This document shows positions 39,874-50,713 of a stretch of 64,000 bases of DNA, piece after piece. Numbering within the stretch: the stretch's first letter is position 1; the number at the start of each line of letters is the position of its first letter. This DNA comes from Hevea brasiliensis (lineage: Eukaryota; Streptophyta; Magnoliopsida; Malpighiales; Euphorbiaceae), in the NCBI RefSeq assembly GCF_030052815.1, contig NC_079507.1, forward strand, positions 64,249,144 to 64,313,143, in the 5' to 3' direction. The translations under genes were made by a program, and so were the position numbers. The notes beneath the pieces were generated by a model. That model made no database searches, was not told where the DNA came from, and worked only from the letters and a program-made list of their open reading frames with translations.

Positions 39874-42800
39874 TCATGGAGTGGCAGACAGATTAAGGGT
39901 GTCAAAGTCAGAGTCATCAGAGTCGATTCCAAAAAAGTCCTTTGGCCATTGTCGGTGTACAGGAGATGGTGGGTCAGCACTCTGAATGGCATCTCGTGAC
40001 TCTGTGTCCATTGGATCCTGGGAATCTTGCCACATGGGATGGGTCCAGTCAATGGGTTCATCAGTGAGAGACCGGATGGGACCAAGTGATGTACAATTCA
40101 CATGGGGAGGCACGGGGCAATAATAGCTGTTGATTTCACAGAGGTACTCAGCTAGTTGCTTTCTCAAGGGTCCCATGGCATCTTTGTCAATAATTGACCC
40201 TTCGTAAGTCCTCCACTCATATTCAGTATTCTGGGTCCAGAGGAGTCCATCGGGCCTTCTAGAGAAAGGCCTGTGAAAAATGAACAGGGTTCTGATGTTG
40301 GGCTGAGCAGCAATGGGCCTGTCTTCTATTCCATGGGTATCTATGATGCGTTTCAGGCTGTAGCGCCATGCTGAAATGGGCTTGAACCATTCTAGAAACC
40401 TGGACAGGAGAGTCCTGTTAGTATTGTTCATAACATACTGATACAGGGCCAGGAGCGGGAATTCCAGTCCTGTGGAATAGAGTGTAACCATGCACCAGAG
40501 GAGCCATAGTTCTTCTAGGATGAGTTCTCTGCCAGGTTGGATACTGAAACAGGTGAGGAAAGGGTTGTCAGGGATAAAGACAGTCGAGGAGGGGAGTAAT
40601 CCCCTAAGGGTGTTTCTTGCACTCAGGTAATGAAACAGATGATCTCTTGTGAACTTAGCCATCTTTGTGATAGGCTGGTTGGGTGAGCATCCAGGAGGAA
40701 AACTGTCTGGAGTAGGAACCAGGAAATTGTGCATCGGAGAAGGAGTATGAGGAGAGGAAGAGGATGATGCCATGAGGATTAAAGGAAGTGTGGAGAAAGA
40801 CTGAATCAGGTGGAGGTTTTTAGGCCTGGATAGGAGGTCAGGAACCAAGTTGTGTTTTCCTTTGATATGCTGAACTGAGAATTTATACTTGGCGAACCAA
40901 TCCTTAAGCCTCAGTAATTGTGGTTCAGGAAGAGACTTGTTCTTGAAGTCTAGAACCTTTGGGAAAGATGAGCTGTCCATAACCACAGTGAAGTGGTGGC
41001 CAATCAGATGAAATTCGAATCTCTTTATCCCATTTTTGACAGCAAATATCTCTTTATAGACTGAATGATAATGTTTCTGAGGTTCTGGGAACTCTCCACT
41101 AGCATGTCCGCATATATGCTTTTCTCCTTGAATTTCTTCGATGAGGACTGCACCCCAGTGGGTGTCACTAGCATCAGTCTGAAGGATGCGGTGTCCAATG
41201 CTGGGAATTTTTAGTGGTGGCGGGTTTAAAGCCACTTCTTTTAATTTTTTGACTGCACATGTCTGTTCTTCCCTCCATGGTGGGGAATCCTTTTTAAGCA
41301 TCTTTGACAGCTGGCAAGTGTGGGCGGCCACATGCGGGATAAACTTCCTGATGTAATTGATAATACCAAGGAACTGTTGTATTTGTTTTACTGTCAAGTC
41401 CTTATCAGGAAACTTCAGTAATTCTTCTGCAATGTGAGGTCCCGGTTGGTATTTTCCATCCTTGAATCTCATTCCAAGGAAGTCGATATCAGTTTGGGCC
41501 AGTGAGCTCTTCTTTTCTGATAGCATAATTCCATAGGAATCCACCAATTGTTGGAATGTGGAGAGGAGTGCCCTATGGGTTGTAACATCTTTGGAGAAGA
41601 GAAGGATATCGTCTATATAAATAAGAGCACTATGCAGTATGGGCTCGAATATCCTTGTCATGGCCTTTTGGAAAACTGATGGGGCCGTCTTAAGGCCGAA
41701 TGGAAGGACTGTCCATTGGTATTGGGCCGTAGGAATGCAGAAGGCAGTCTTGGGCCTATCAGAGGGATTAATACCCAATTGCCAAAAACCGGCTTTAAGG
41801 TCAAACTTGGAGAAAATATGGGCTTCGTGTAGTTGAGTGAACAAGGCTTCAGGCTTTGGTAATGGGAACTTGTCATCTTGGAGGAAATGATTCAGAGGCT
41901 TGTAATCTATGACAAGCCTTTTCTTCCCTCTTAGTCGTTCCGATCTTTTTTCAACATAAAAGGCCTGGCAGGCCCATTGGGAGGAAGTGGGTTCTATGAG
42001 GCCTTGTTGGAGAAGCTGTCTGCACTCTTCTTGGGCTAAAGCCAAGTCTGTAGGATTCATTCCCGGGTGTGAAGCCTTTGTCGGATTGATATCCTCATTG
42101 AGTTTGAACGGAAGACTGACAAAGAATTTCGGGTTTTTCCATAGCGGATGGTGATGGTAAAAATGTGCATGGGAGTCAGCACAGGACCTTAAAAGGAGCT
42201 CCTTGTGCTCTTGGAATTCAGCTGAGGCATCAGCCAGAGAATATAACCTTGGGACAGAAGTAAATGGCTGAAAATTTCTCTTATATTTCAATCCTGTGGG
42301 GAGGATCTTCAAATGCTTTGCCTGTTGATACAAGTCAAAGCCTATTAGCAAATCCTTGTCAGGAAGATCCGACCCGATGACCTTAGTCCAAAGGATACAA
42401 GTGGGGAAGAACTGGATTCCAATTGGGTGCTTAGTGATAAGGCTAGTTTTGAAAACATTTCCATCTGCAGCCTTAAAGTATTCTTCATGAGGGACCCAGT
42501 ATTCTGAGGGTAAGATGGCTGGGTTCATCATACTCTTGTGAGCCCCGGTATCCAGGAAGCCAATGACACTAATGGGCCGTTCATACTTACTGGGAAGAAT
42601 ATGAATCGGGACTAAAGGAATTGGAATAGTGTCTGGGCCATAAGTGGATTGGGAAGATTGGATATGTTGGGCCAGGTAAGACGGGTAATGGGCTTGATCC
42701 GAATCGGATTCTTCCAAGTGATTGAGTAATCTTCTTACATTCCAATGTCCATTCCAAGGGCAAAGCGTATCTTCATCGGGCTCATCCTGCTCGAGAGAAC

Positions 42801-43620
42801 AAGGATTCGACATCATCATGCTCAGGGAGATGTGAGAAGCCTGTTGTATGTGTTGTAATAACTTAACTGCCTTATTGGGGTTCTTAGGGCAGTTCTTGGC
42901 ATAGTGGCCTCGTTTGCCACAGATATAGCATCTGTCAGACTTCTTTGTACCCGTCCTTTTCTTTCGGAAGTATCTTACTGACCTTCTTCCTTTCTTTTGC
43001 TTGAAAGGGGGTTTGAATTCAGAGGGATGCTTCTTGTAATGTGCTTTCTTCTTTGGTTTGCATTCACAGTTCTTTTCCTTGCATTTAATGGCAAGGTGAG
43101 ACTTCTGGCATACATTCTTCAAAGCTTTGCTGTTGTCAATGATATCTTTGAACAACTTCTGTTGTTCACACATTTTGTCAAGACAGGCCAGAGTCATTTG
43201 ATGAATTTCCCCTATAGTGATAGCATTCATTGCTCTTCTGGTAGCAGCAATACTTCTGTGGAGTTCTGGTTGTAATGCTTCTGGCAATGAGGTAATGTAG
43301 GTATGCCTGAGGTTGACATCATTATATCCATTAAGCAGATAATAGCGTTGAGTCATGCGCTGGTAGTGTCTCTCAATGTCTGATCTTTTTAAAGAACAGC
43401 AGCGCATATCAAAGAACTCTTGTCTTAACTGCTTGCTGTATAAAGATGCATCTCCAAGAAACTCAGCAAAGAGAGCGTTGATTGCTTGTAAGGGAGTCAG
43501 GTGGCAAAATTGAGCTTTCTGATATTCTCCAATGGAGGAAAACCAGTCTTGCAATGTGCCAACAGTTCGAGAGATAAATTCTCTGAGTATAGTGTGGGAG
43601 TCAGCACCTTCCCGGAGCAT
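39874..43620 (-). CDS. Pararetrovirus polyprotein, 3' portion (capsid, protease, RT, RNase H)
   Basis: 1248 residues from the first ATG after the internal stop; in-frame codons continue from 43638, so the true coding region is joined to the upstream portion. Order: capsid core (1-190), a basic stretch, CCHC zinc knuckle CYICGKRGHYAKNC (231-244), aspartic protease motif GFLDTGAHKS (about 355-363), reverse transcriptase with FDLKAGFWQ (606-614), VLPFGLKTAPSVFQ and the catalytic YIDD (668-671), then RNase H starting at QTDASDTHWGA (814-824). All catalytic motifs look intact. After RNase H, a further 280 residues contain a Ser/Pro linker and a domain I do not recognise. No frameshift occurs in this 3.7 kb stretch, pointing to a fairly recent integration. 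Confidence 0.9.
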   Translation of the reverse strand: MLREGADSHTILREFISRTVGTLQDWFSSIGEYQKAQFCHLTPLQAINALFAEFLGDASLYSKQLRQEFFDMRCCSLKRSDIERHYQRMTQRYYLLNGYNDVNLRHTYITSLPEALQPELHRSIAATRRAMNAITIGEIHQMTLACLDKMCEQQKLFKDIIDNSKALKNVCQKSHLAIKCKEKNCECKPKKKAHYKKHPSEFKPPFKQKKGRRSVRYFRKKRTGTKKSDRCYICGKRGHYAKNCPKNPNKAVKLLQHIQQASHISLSMMMSNPCSLEQDEPDEDTLCPWNGHWNVRRLLNHLEESDSDQAHYPSYLAQHIQSSQSTYGPDTIPIPLVPIHILPSKYERPISVIGFLDTGAHKSMMNPAILPSEYWVPHEEYFKAADGNVFKTSLITKHPIGIQFFPTCILWTKVIGSDLPDKDLLIGFDLYQQAKHLKILPTGLKYKRNFQPFTSVPRLYSLADASAEFQEHKELLLRSCADSHAHFYHHHPLWKNPKFFVSLPFKLNEDINPTKASHPGMNPTDLALAQEECRQLLQQGLIEPTSSQWACQAFYVEKRSERLRGKKRLVIDYKPLNHFLQDDKFPLPKPEALFTQLHEAHIFSKFDLKAGFWQLGINPSDRPKTAFCIPTAQYQWTVLPFGLKTAPSVFQKAMTRIFEPILHSALIYIDDILLFSKDVTTHRALLSTFQQLVDSYGIMLSEKKSSLAQTDIDFLGMRFKDGKYQPGPHIAEELLKFPDKDLTVKQIQQFLGIINYIRKFIPHVAAHTCQLSKMLKKDSPPWREEQTCAVKKLKEVALNPPPLKIPSIGHRILQTDASDTHWGAVLIEEIQGEKHICGHASGEFPEPQKHYHSVYKEIFAVKNGIKRFEFHLIGHHFTVVMDSSSFPKVLDFKNKSLPEPQLLRLKDWFAKYKFSVQHIKGKHNLVPDLLSRPKNLHLIQSFSTLPLILMASSSSSPHTPSPMHNFLVPTPDSFPPGCSPNQPITKMAKFTRDHLFHYLSARNTLRGLLPSSTVFIPDNPFLTCFSIQPGRELILEELWLLWCMVTLYSTGLEFPLLALYQYVMNNTNRTLLSRFLEWFKPISAWRYSLKRIIDTHGIEDRPIAAQPNIRTLFIFHRPFSRRPDGLLWTQNTEYEWRTYEGSIIDKDAMGPLRKQLAEYLCEINSYYCPVPPHVNCTSLGPIRSLTDEPIDWTHPMWQDSQDPMDTESRDAIQSADPPSPVHRQWPKDFFGIDSDDSDFDTLNLSATP

Positions 43621-43638
43621 TTGAACATCAAGCCAAGC

Positions 43639-46140
43639 TTAAAATTCTGCAAGGCGATCTCTCCACCTTGATGGGGGAACATCATCTAAGGTGAACCATG
43701 GGCCTGAACTGGGCCTGGGCTGTTGTGGAGCGCCTGGTAGTCCAAAGTCTAGAATTGGTTCATCATCTGGGATTTCAACATGGGGGTCTTGGGGAGGTCC
43801 TGTAGGGCCTGTAGTGCCACTAGTAGAATCTGTGGTTGGTGAAGGACCTGTTTGGGAGGCTGTTGGCTGAGGATCAGCCATGAGCAGTGTCGTGATATCC
43901 ATTCGTCCGTCCTCACTGTCATCAGACAAGTCATCAGAAGAATCTTCTTCTGGTTCTGGCTCAGAGGGTATGGACACCATATGCTGAGGAGGAGGATCAG
44001 GATACATTTTGTCCTTCCCTTTATCAATCTTTCTTTTTGGAGGATGGGATTCTTCTGAGGAAGATGGACTCTTTTGTTCATATCTGGCAAGTGTTGGAGC
44101 AGGTTTGAACAAAGGGGACGGGTGATATGTTGGAGGTGGTTCATATGAATAGTTAAAAGGTCCAAAAGGGGAGTAAGCAGGTTCAGGAGTAGGAAGAAAA
44201 GGATTAGGAGTTGTTTGAGCAGAGAAAGGGCTGAATGGGCTGTAAGAGACCGGAGCTTCTGTGGGCTTATGTAAATCTGCCTCAACTTGGGCCAACTGTT
44301 TTTTCAGCCTTCTTATCTCCTGTTCCTTTTGGTTGAATTCTGCACCAAATCTCCGTTGTTGGATCAAAGCCTTCAGATCTCTATCAAGCTGGGTAATTCT
44401 GCTTTGTAAGTCCTTGTACATGTTTTGGGAAAAAGCAGTGAAGGAGTCAATCTTTTGATCAACATGCTGAGTCCTGGTGAGGACCTGGTCAATCTTGGAA
44501 TCAATACGTTGTAGTGTCTTATTCTGGACAGTAGCATTCTTGGTTTGCCAGTTCAAAACTTCTTCAGCTTGAGTGATCGGGGTTGTCTGACCTTCACTAT
44601 CAACCTTAGTTGAGTGAATGAAAGGCCTGGTGGAGATTTTAGTCTGCTGGTCAGTCTGTTGTGCTAATGGAGGAAAATCTGCTTCATAAGAGGTAGGTGA
44701 GAACATCATACAGGGTTGTACCAGAGGAAGTGCAGGAGGAGGGGAAGAAACTGGTTTAAGAGGGGGTAGTTTCTTTTCTTCCTTTCTGATGATCTCAAGG
44801 GCAAGCTCATAGATGGGAAGAGGCTTCTTCTGCTTGGTTTCCTCATGGATACCAATCCATGGGCTACTATCTGGATAATCTCTTCTGAGAACTCGTTGTG
44901 GCTTGCAAGAGGCTCTTCTTGTTTGTTTGGTGAGCTTCCTCCAATTTTTGTCAGACAGAGGATGATCATACTCATTTTCCCAGTAATTGTCATGACAGTC
45001 ACAATCTTCGTCGCATGCTCCAGAACCTGGGAGATCCCAAGGGCAGTGACCATCTATTTTCTGAGGATAGATGTAATGATTGTCTGGTGTTACTGCTCCA
45101 ATGGGGTAATAGTTCTGTTCCTTCTCTAATGGCTGGACCATCATGGTCTGGAATACAGGCAAGGATCCTGTAGAATGCCGTGGTGGCTGGAAGGAAGTTT
45201 GCACTGTTCCATCAGGATTCCGTCTGAAGGAAGATTCTGTGATCTGGATAGGCTGAGAGGTTGAATGAAGCCTTTCGTAATTGGTCAACCAATCCTTTGG
45301 GATGAGCTGTTCAAGCTCATTTCTAGGCAGTTGCCTAGGTATCTGGACAATTGTTGGGGTGGTCTCAGTATCAGCCAATACAAGCAGAGCATCATTGGAA
45401 ACAGATGGCTGTGAGAGATCTACAGCATGATCCTGCAATCTGTAGATAATTTGATGGTGTAAGGTGGCCATCATCGAAGAGGTCACCTGAGCGGCGCCAG
45501 TGAGTTGAACCTGAACTTTAAGGGCAGTGCTAAGATGTGGATCTCTTAGCGAGAGATTATAGTTTGGGAAGAATGTCAGCACCACACTCCCAGCATGTAA
45601 GGTGGTGAGGCAGGTTCCTATAACCGCATGTTCATACTGCAAGAACCGTGTATCAAGGAGAGACACTCTGGCTGTAACTGGAAGCCCTCGTCTCCCATGT
45701 AGACTGAGGATAAGTCGAACAGCTCCAAAGTGAAGATGAGAAAACCCTTCTTGTCTCCATCTAGGAATGAGTTGAGGAGGGATTTCTAAAGTCACATATT
45801 GTTCAGCAGATGAACTCTGGAGAGAGCATTGATCCATCCTGGAGGCCTGAACATATTCTTTTGACAAAGATCTTCTAGATGAAATGAGAGATCTGATAGA
45901 TCTGGTTAAAGATCCAGATCGTCTGTAGATGTTGTATGGACTGAGAAGAGGAAGGAGAGATTCTCCAACCTGAGCATCTTCAGGTAAAGTGGATATTTCT
46001 ACGAGATTATCAATTCTGGAGGATAGTGTTCTTCGAAGTGGTGAAGAGAAAGAAAGAGAAGAGGTGAGGTTAACAATCTCAGAGGGAGAAGGGGTTTGGA
46101 TATGAGTTTCAGAAACAAGGTTAGGTGTTTGGCAAGCCAT
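43639..46140 (-). CDS. Pararetrovirus polyprotein, 5' portion (movement protein and coiled coil)
   Basis: 833 residues from the ATG at 46140 to TAA at 43641-43639. Residues about 115-240 form the 30K-superfamily movement domain that lets plant viruses pass plasmodesmata: IPPQLIPRWRQEG, then the conserved Asp in SLLDTRF (163), and a hydrophobic core with GSVVLTFFPNY. A Cys/His-rich patch (CDEDCDCHD) lies near residue 380. Residues about 570-625 alternate charged and hydrophobic positions as a coiled coil, as in virion-associated proteins. The following 200 residues are Pro/Ser-rich and then acidic (EPEPEEDSSDD), as upstream of caulimovirid capsid domains. The stop is in the same frame as the downstream coding region, so it looks like one nonsense change in an originally continuous frame. 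Confidence 0.88.
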   Translation of the reverse strand: MACQTPNLVSETHIQTPSPSEIVNLTSSLSFSSPLRRTLSSRIDNLVEISTLPEDAQVGESLLPLLSPYNIYRRSGSLTRSIRSLISSRRSLSKEYVQASRMDQCSLQSSSAEQYVTLEIPPQLIPRWRQEGFSHLHFGAVRLILSLHGRRGLPVTARVSLLDTRFLQYEHAVIGTCLTTLHAGSVVLTFFPNYNLSLRDPHLSTALKVQVQLTGAAQVTSSMMATLHHQIIYRLQDHAVDLSQPSVSNDALLVLADTETTPTIVQIPRQLPRNELEQLIPKDWLTNYERLHSTSQPIQITESSFRRNPDGTVQTSFQPPRHSTGSLPVFQTMMVQPLEKEQNYYPIGAVTPDNHYIYPQKIDGHCPWDLPGSGACDEDCDCHDNYWENEYDHPLSDKNWRKLTKQTRRASCKPQRVLRRDYPDSSPWIGIHEETKQKKPLPIYELALEIIRKEEKKLPPLKPVSSPPPALPLVQPCMMFSPTSYEADFPPLAQQTDQQTKISTRPFIHSTKVDSEGQTTPITQAEEVLNWQTKNATVQNKTLQRIDSKIDQVLTRTQHVDQKIDSFTAFSQNMYKDLQSRITQLDRDLKALIQQRRFGAEFNQKEQEIRRLKKQLAQVEADLHKPTEAPVSYSPFSPFSAQTTPNPFLPTPEPAYSPFGPFNYSYEPPPTYHPSPLFKPAPTLARYEQKSPSSSEESHPPKRKIDKGKDKMYPDPPPQHMVSIPSEPEPEEDSSDDLSDDSEDGRMDITTLLMADPQPTASQTGPSPTTDSTSGTTGPTGPPQDPHVEIPDDEPILDFGLPGAPQQPRPSSGPWFTLDDVPPSRWRDRLAEF

Positions 46141-46204
46141 ATTTGGTACGTGGCGTTGTGGCCAGAGATCGCTCTACCTTCTAGGAAGGAATTAAGCAGT
46201 TACT
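45929..46204 (-). repeat. Terminal redundancy copy 1 (5' coding end of the virus)
   Basis: Partner of 39125-39400. It is followed upstream by the leader (46205-46347) that the other copy lacks. Confidence 0.95.
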
Positions 46205-46333
46205 GGTTTCCAGCCGATATACCAAGATTAAGAGAAGATGGCAGAAAACAGAGATACAAAGATTAAGAGAAAATACCAGAGTTGTAAAAGTTCTCCCCTA
46301 CTCACCAGTGAAGTATGTATAATATAAACATAA

Positions 46334-46349
46334 CCAGGCTCTGATACCA
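46334..46349 (-). other. tRNA-Met primer-binding site of the pararetrovirus
   Basis: Minus-strand TGGTATCAGAGCCTGG. Its first 13-14 bases match the complement of the plant initiator tRNA-Met 3' end, the primer for caulimovirid minus-strand DNA. It lies about 190 bp upstream of the first ATG and only about 6 bp inside the viral/host border. Confidence 0.85.
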
Positions 46350-46355
46350 AGATAA

Positions 46356-47700
46356 ATTTTAAGGTAAAAAAATTAATTGTTGTCAATTTTTACGATTCAA
46401 ATTTATAAGTTCAACTTAAAATTTTTAATTAATTTATTTATTTAATTCAACTAATTTCTAATGGCATATTTGTCTTTAATATTTTTAATCAATATTTTTT
46501 AAATTTGTATTTTTATTTAAAAATTAAAATAAGATTATTTTTAATTTATTTAGACTTATTATACAATTTAAATTGTAAATCAAACGGGTATAATTAAAGT
46601 TTAAATTATACTGAAATTTTTAATTATAAAAAAATGATTAGCATAGATTAATAATAATGCTAAAAATAATATAAGAATTTAATTAAGTTATATAAGGCAT
46701 AAATCAGAGCAAGGCAAAGATAAGAGAGTAGCTTGAATGACCAAATTAATTATATATATTAGCTATTTCATATATATGTATATAACAATTTAGTGTATAT
46801 ATATTTATTATCAATTGATATATAGAGGAACATATATAAAAATATTTATAATATCAAAGATTAAAAAAATGCACAAGCTTACAAACAGATAAACCAAGAG
46901 AATGAGGATCAGCACCCAAATTATTTGGGAATGTTCATGAGAACTCTACATATGATCTAAAAGGGCACCCATAAATCATGGACATTATTTTTAAATTTTA
47001 ATAAATTATTATAAGATATTGCTGCGAAAGAGTTATTAAAATCCATTTAATGAAGCATTATTATTAATTTTTTTTTTTTCTGAAAAGAAAGAATACAAAG
47101 AAACAATGCCATTAGGGGAGACTGAAAAACATGCGTTTCAAGAGGGAAGGAGCAGGCATGAGCAGCAAGCCAATCAGCTGGGAAGTTGGCCTAATATAAT
47201 AAAATGTAACAAATCAACTTGAACTATCATTTATTAGATTTTTATTAAAATCTGAATTCAAAATCTTATAGTCTGAAACAAATTGATATTAGTAATAAAT
47301 ACTAAAATATTTTTAATTTTGAATTTAACTAAGTCTATTTTTAAAATTATTTATAATAATTATTGATAAAATTAACTATATTTAGGAAAATACATGAGGG
47401 TCTAACTATAATAAATTTGATTTCATATAAAAATAAGCCTAATAATTATTAAATTATATATTTTTATCGAAATTTTTACACTAATTATTTTAATTATAAA
47501 TATTTAATATAAAATTATTAAACTCATTTTTATATAAAATAAAATTTTAATTAAATGCATCCATATATAAAATTTTAAATAGTCCAGAATGATAAAACGA
47601 CGACGTTGGAAAAACGCTAATTTGTCTCTGTTGGGAAATTACAACTTAAACAGCTATAAAACCCTCCTTTAAAAAACTCTTTATTTCAAAACCCTCTTCT
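46356..47700. other. AT-rich spacer
   Basis: Host flank of the viral integration. A/T-dominated with no convincing open frame, transposon end or RNA gene. Confidence 0.6.
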
Positions 47701-48701
47701 CTCTCTATATATCAAAACCCAGCTGCTATGGCGATGAGCATCATTGTTCTCCATTACTTCTTGCTCTCCGGTAATTCAATTGCTCTTTCTCTCTGTCTGT
47801 CTCCCCCCCTCTTTCAATGATCGCCTTTCATGTGTTGGGTTATGTCTGTCAAAGATTGTGTTTTTATTAGTTGCTTGGCTTTGGTATGTTATTGTTTTTG
47901 TGTGTGTTTGTATAGCAAGAACGGGGGAAATTTAGAAGAACAATAAAACTCTGGTTAAATGGGATTTTTGAGCTATCTCAGATGAATTGATGTTGTTGAT
48001 TGCCCACTTGGAATTTGGTGATATTAATGCTCGTATTGTCATTGTTGAAAAATTTTGCTTTCAGTTTTCATGTAATTTAATATTCCTTTTTTTATTTGGA
48101 GGCTTTAAATCTTGAATTTGGCATGAGAGGCTTTTCCTAATAGCCATTTGACGCAACTTTTTTTCTTTTGGGGAGCTTCAATGCTTAATTCAGTTTACCG
48201 GTGTAGCTGATGAAGTGACTGCATCAGAATTAGATTAGCTGTTTTATGTTTATCTCGAATCAAGTATAGCATAACTTCTGATAATTTATTTATTTATTTC
48301 TCAACCTTATGAAAAGGTTAGGACACATGTCCACAAATGTTCAGACGCTGAATCAGTTTCTTTCAACTTGATTCAAAGGTCGTGATTCTCTTGCACTCTA
48401 AATCTTTTCCGCTTTCAAAATTTTTACAAGTTGATTTTCTTGAATTTTATCTGGTCATCAGCTTTTTGGTAACCTTTTGCAACTGAGATTTATTCTTGCC
48501 TTAAGCCTCTAGGTGTATCCAAGTTATTTGAATTTTGATACGATTATCTGTTTGAATTTTGATAAGTTTATCTATTTGGATTATGAGAATGTATCTCAAT
48601 GCTTGCAGGTTAAGATTATAGTTTTGAACTGGGAATTGTATCTGTGCTGTAAGTGGGTTTCCTAAGCACTATTGGCATTCAGCATAATATACACATTTAT
48701 A

Positions 48702-50676
48702 ATGGATTTAAAATCTAAAGGTATAGCCTGGGTTGGCAACATTTGCCAGAGGATTGAAACAATGTGTCATGAAGTGGATAACATTGTGAACCAGGTATCA
48801 GTTTTTCTCTTCCCTTTTTTCTTCTTTCTCCCCTGGGCACTGGCTTTAGTTATTCTTTTGTCTTTCTTGCTGAGAAGTTTGTTGTCATATTTAATTGAAT
48901 GGGTGTAACTTATCTATCCTTTCATCAAACATTGAGGAGTATCTTTCTGGTAGTTGTATCCCAGCATACAATAAACCCACAGCCATGATTTGTCAATTCC
49001 TCTTGTACTTGAATTGCTTTCTTGTACAGGATGCTGTTAGATATGTTGAAAAACAGGTGCACACAATGGGTGAGAGCATGAAAAAATTTTGTTCTGATGT
49101 TCAAGATTTAATTCCACCTATAGTGGATCCAGTAAGTTGTGAAGCTCAAGCAGTGGCTCTAAAAGCAAATGTCGCTGTTAGCACCTATATTAAATCAAGG
49201 ATTGGTCTTGAGGAAAATCATGGACATGCATCTTGTATAAAGCAGTCACTTGTGGAGCCCAGTGACTTTGATACTGTGAAGAATCAGCCCAGCAATAAGC
49301 TTAGTGGAAACCACCTTGTAAATCAATCAAATACTCAAAGTTCTGGGCTATCCCTTGAGGGGGAAAAGTCTGACTTAGCTCCTGGAAAAATTGATGATGT
49401 TTCACCCAGTAATGAGCTTAGTGGACACCACCTTGTAAATCAATCTAATACTTCAACTTCTGTGGAATCCCTCGAGGGAGCAGAATCTGATTCAGCTCTA
49501 AAAATTGATGAAGTTTCACCCATTATTGAGCTTTGTGTAAACCAGCTTTTACAATCAAATACTCCAACTTCTGGGGAATCCCTCAAGGGGGAAGAATCTG
49601 ACTCAGCTTCAATAAAGACTGATGATGTTTCAACAAATGGGAACTCTGGCTTGAGCATGGAAGAAATTGCAATGAAGGATAAGTCCAATGCACCTGAGGC
49701 TTTTGAGTTAGTTGCTCCTCATGAGAAAGAAATGTTACTGTCCAGTGAATTCGCTGGTTCTAATTGTGATCTTGTGCCTGTTTCTCTGCCTGAGTTTTCA
49801 CCAGCAACTTCATTTCATGGAGAGGAGTTCCAGGCCCATCAAAAGGTGGAAATCGTTTGTTACAGCCCTGCAGATGACTCTGACTCTCTTTCTGATGATT
49901 CAAGTGCTGTTACGCTACCTGAAATGGCTTTTTCAGTTGCCCCCTTCTGTGGTTCCATATTCACAGAACCTCGTACTCTGCCTGAGAATTCATTTAGTGA
50001 CATCCTCGCAAAAGTAGTAACTTATGGTAACCATGATAATGTGGCTGGCCTTGATTCTGATAATTCCAATGTACTTTTGTCTTCTATGTGTGCTCCAATT
50101 GTACCCAGTAACAGAGAGGTAGCAGAGGCAGGACATACTTGTTCCAACAGTGTCCTGTCATTGGAATCAACAGGTTGGTATTTCCCAATTTCTATTTTAT
50201 GTGATGTATTCCTTCTTTGTTTGTTTAAGAAGATGCCTCTAGAATGTGCTTGTGTGTTTTGAGTTTATCTCAGTAGCTGTCTTGAATTATCTCAATGAGT
50301 ATCTGGGAATATGGAGACTTGTGCTGTATTTGCATACGCTGCCTAAAGGTGTGAACTTTTATATATAAAAAAATTCTGTGAAGAGGAAGACCGTTGAACT
50401 TTTTTCTGGTCCACAATAGGACGTCTTGTAAAATGATAAATCTTTGTGGATTGCTATTATCAAGGAAGATTGTTTTATCTATTATAAATAGCCCTGTTAT
50501 TGTTGACAAGTGTAGAAGATTTTATTTGTTCATTAACTAGTGATGGTATAACAGACTTTGGAATGGAAACCATTGATGTGTCCGACAAGGTGAAGCTTGA
50601 GGACAGCTGTGTCATTGTGGACAATAGTATGCTTTATGAAGTCTCTCGTAGAACCCACAAACTCAGATTATACAAG

Positions 50677-50713
<37 letters not shown>

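Larger units (their letters stand above)
39125..46355 (-). mobile_element. Endogenous pararetrovirus (Caulimoviridae), slightly more than one genome
   Basis: On the minus strand: about 6 bp upstream of a tRNA-Met primer-binding site (46349-46334), leader, one long coding frame (46140-39874, one internal stop), intergenic region with TATA box (39731-39742), leader up to 39401, then a second copy of the 5' coding end (39400-39125) that stops abruptly in host DNA. The repeated 276 bp is offset by exactly 6804 bp. There are no LTRs, no integrase, and a 30K-type movement protein is present, so it is a caulimovirid rather than a retrotransposon. One polyprotein frame of about 2090 codons and a genome near 6.95 kb resemble petuviruses and related endogenous genera such as florendoviruses; genus not settled. 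Confidence 0.9.

Noticed and set aside
41639..41836. Plus-strand frames opposite the viral RT and other viral regions
   Set aside because: Shadows of the long minus-strand coding frame; no independent features.
39125..46355. LTR retrotransposon
   Set aside because: The 276 bp terminal repeat contains coding sequence and a start codon, no integrase is present, and a 30K movement domain is. A caulimovirid with terminal redundancy fits better.
47728..47769. Coding first exon starting ATGGCGATGAGC for the uncharacterised gene
   Set aside because: Splicing to the next candidate exon at about 48610 gives an immediate stop, so it is better taken as a 5' untranslated exon with a short upstream frame.
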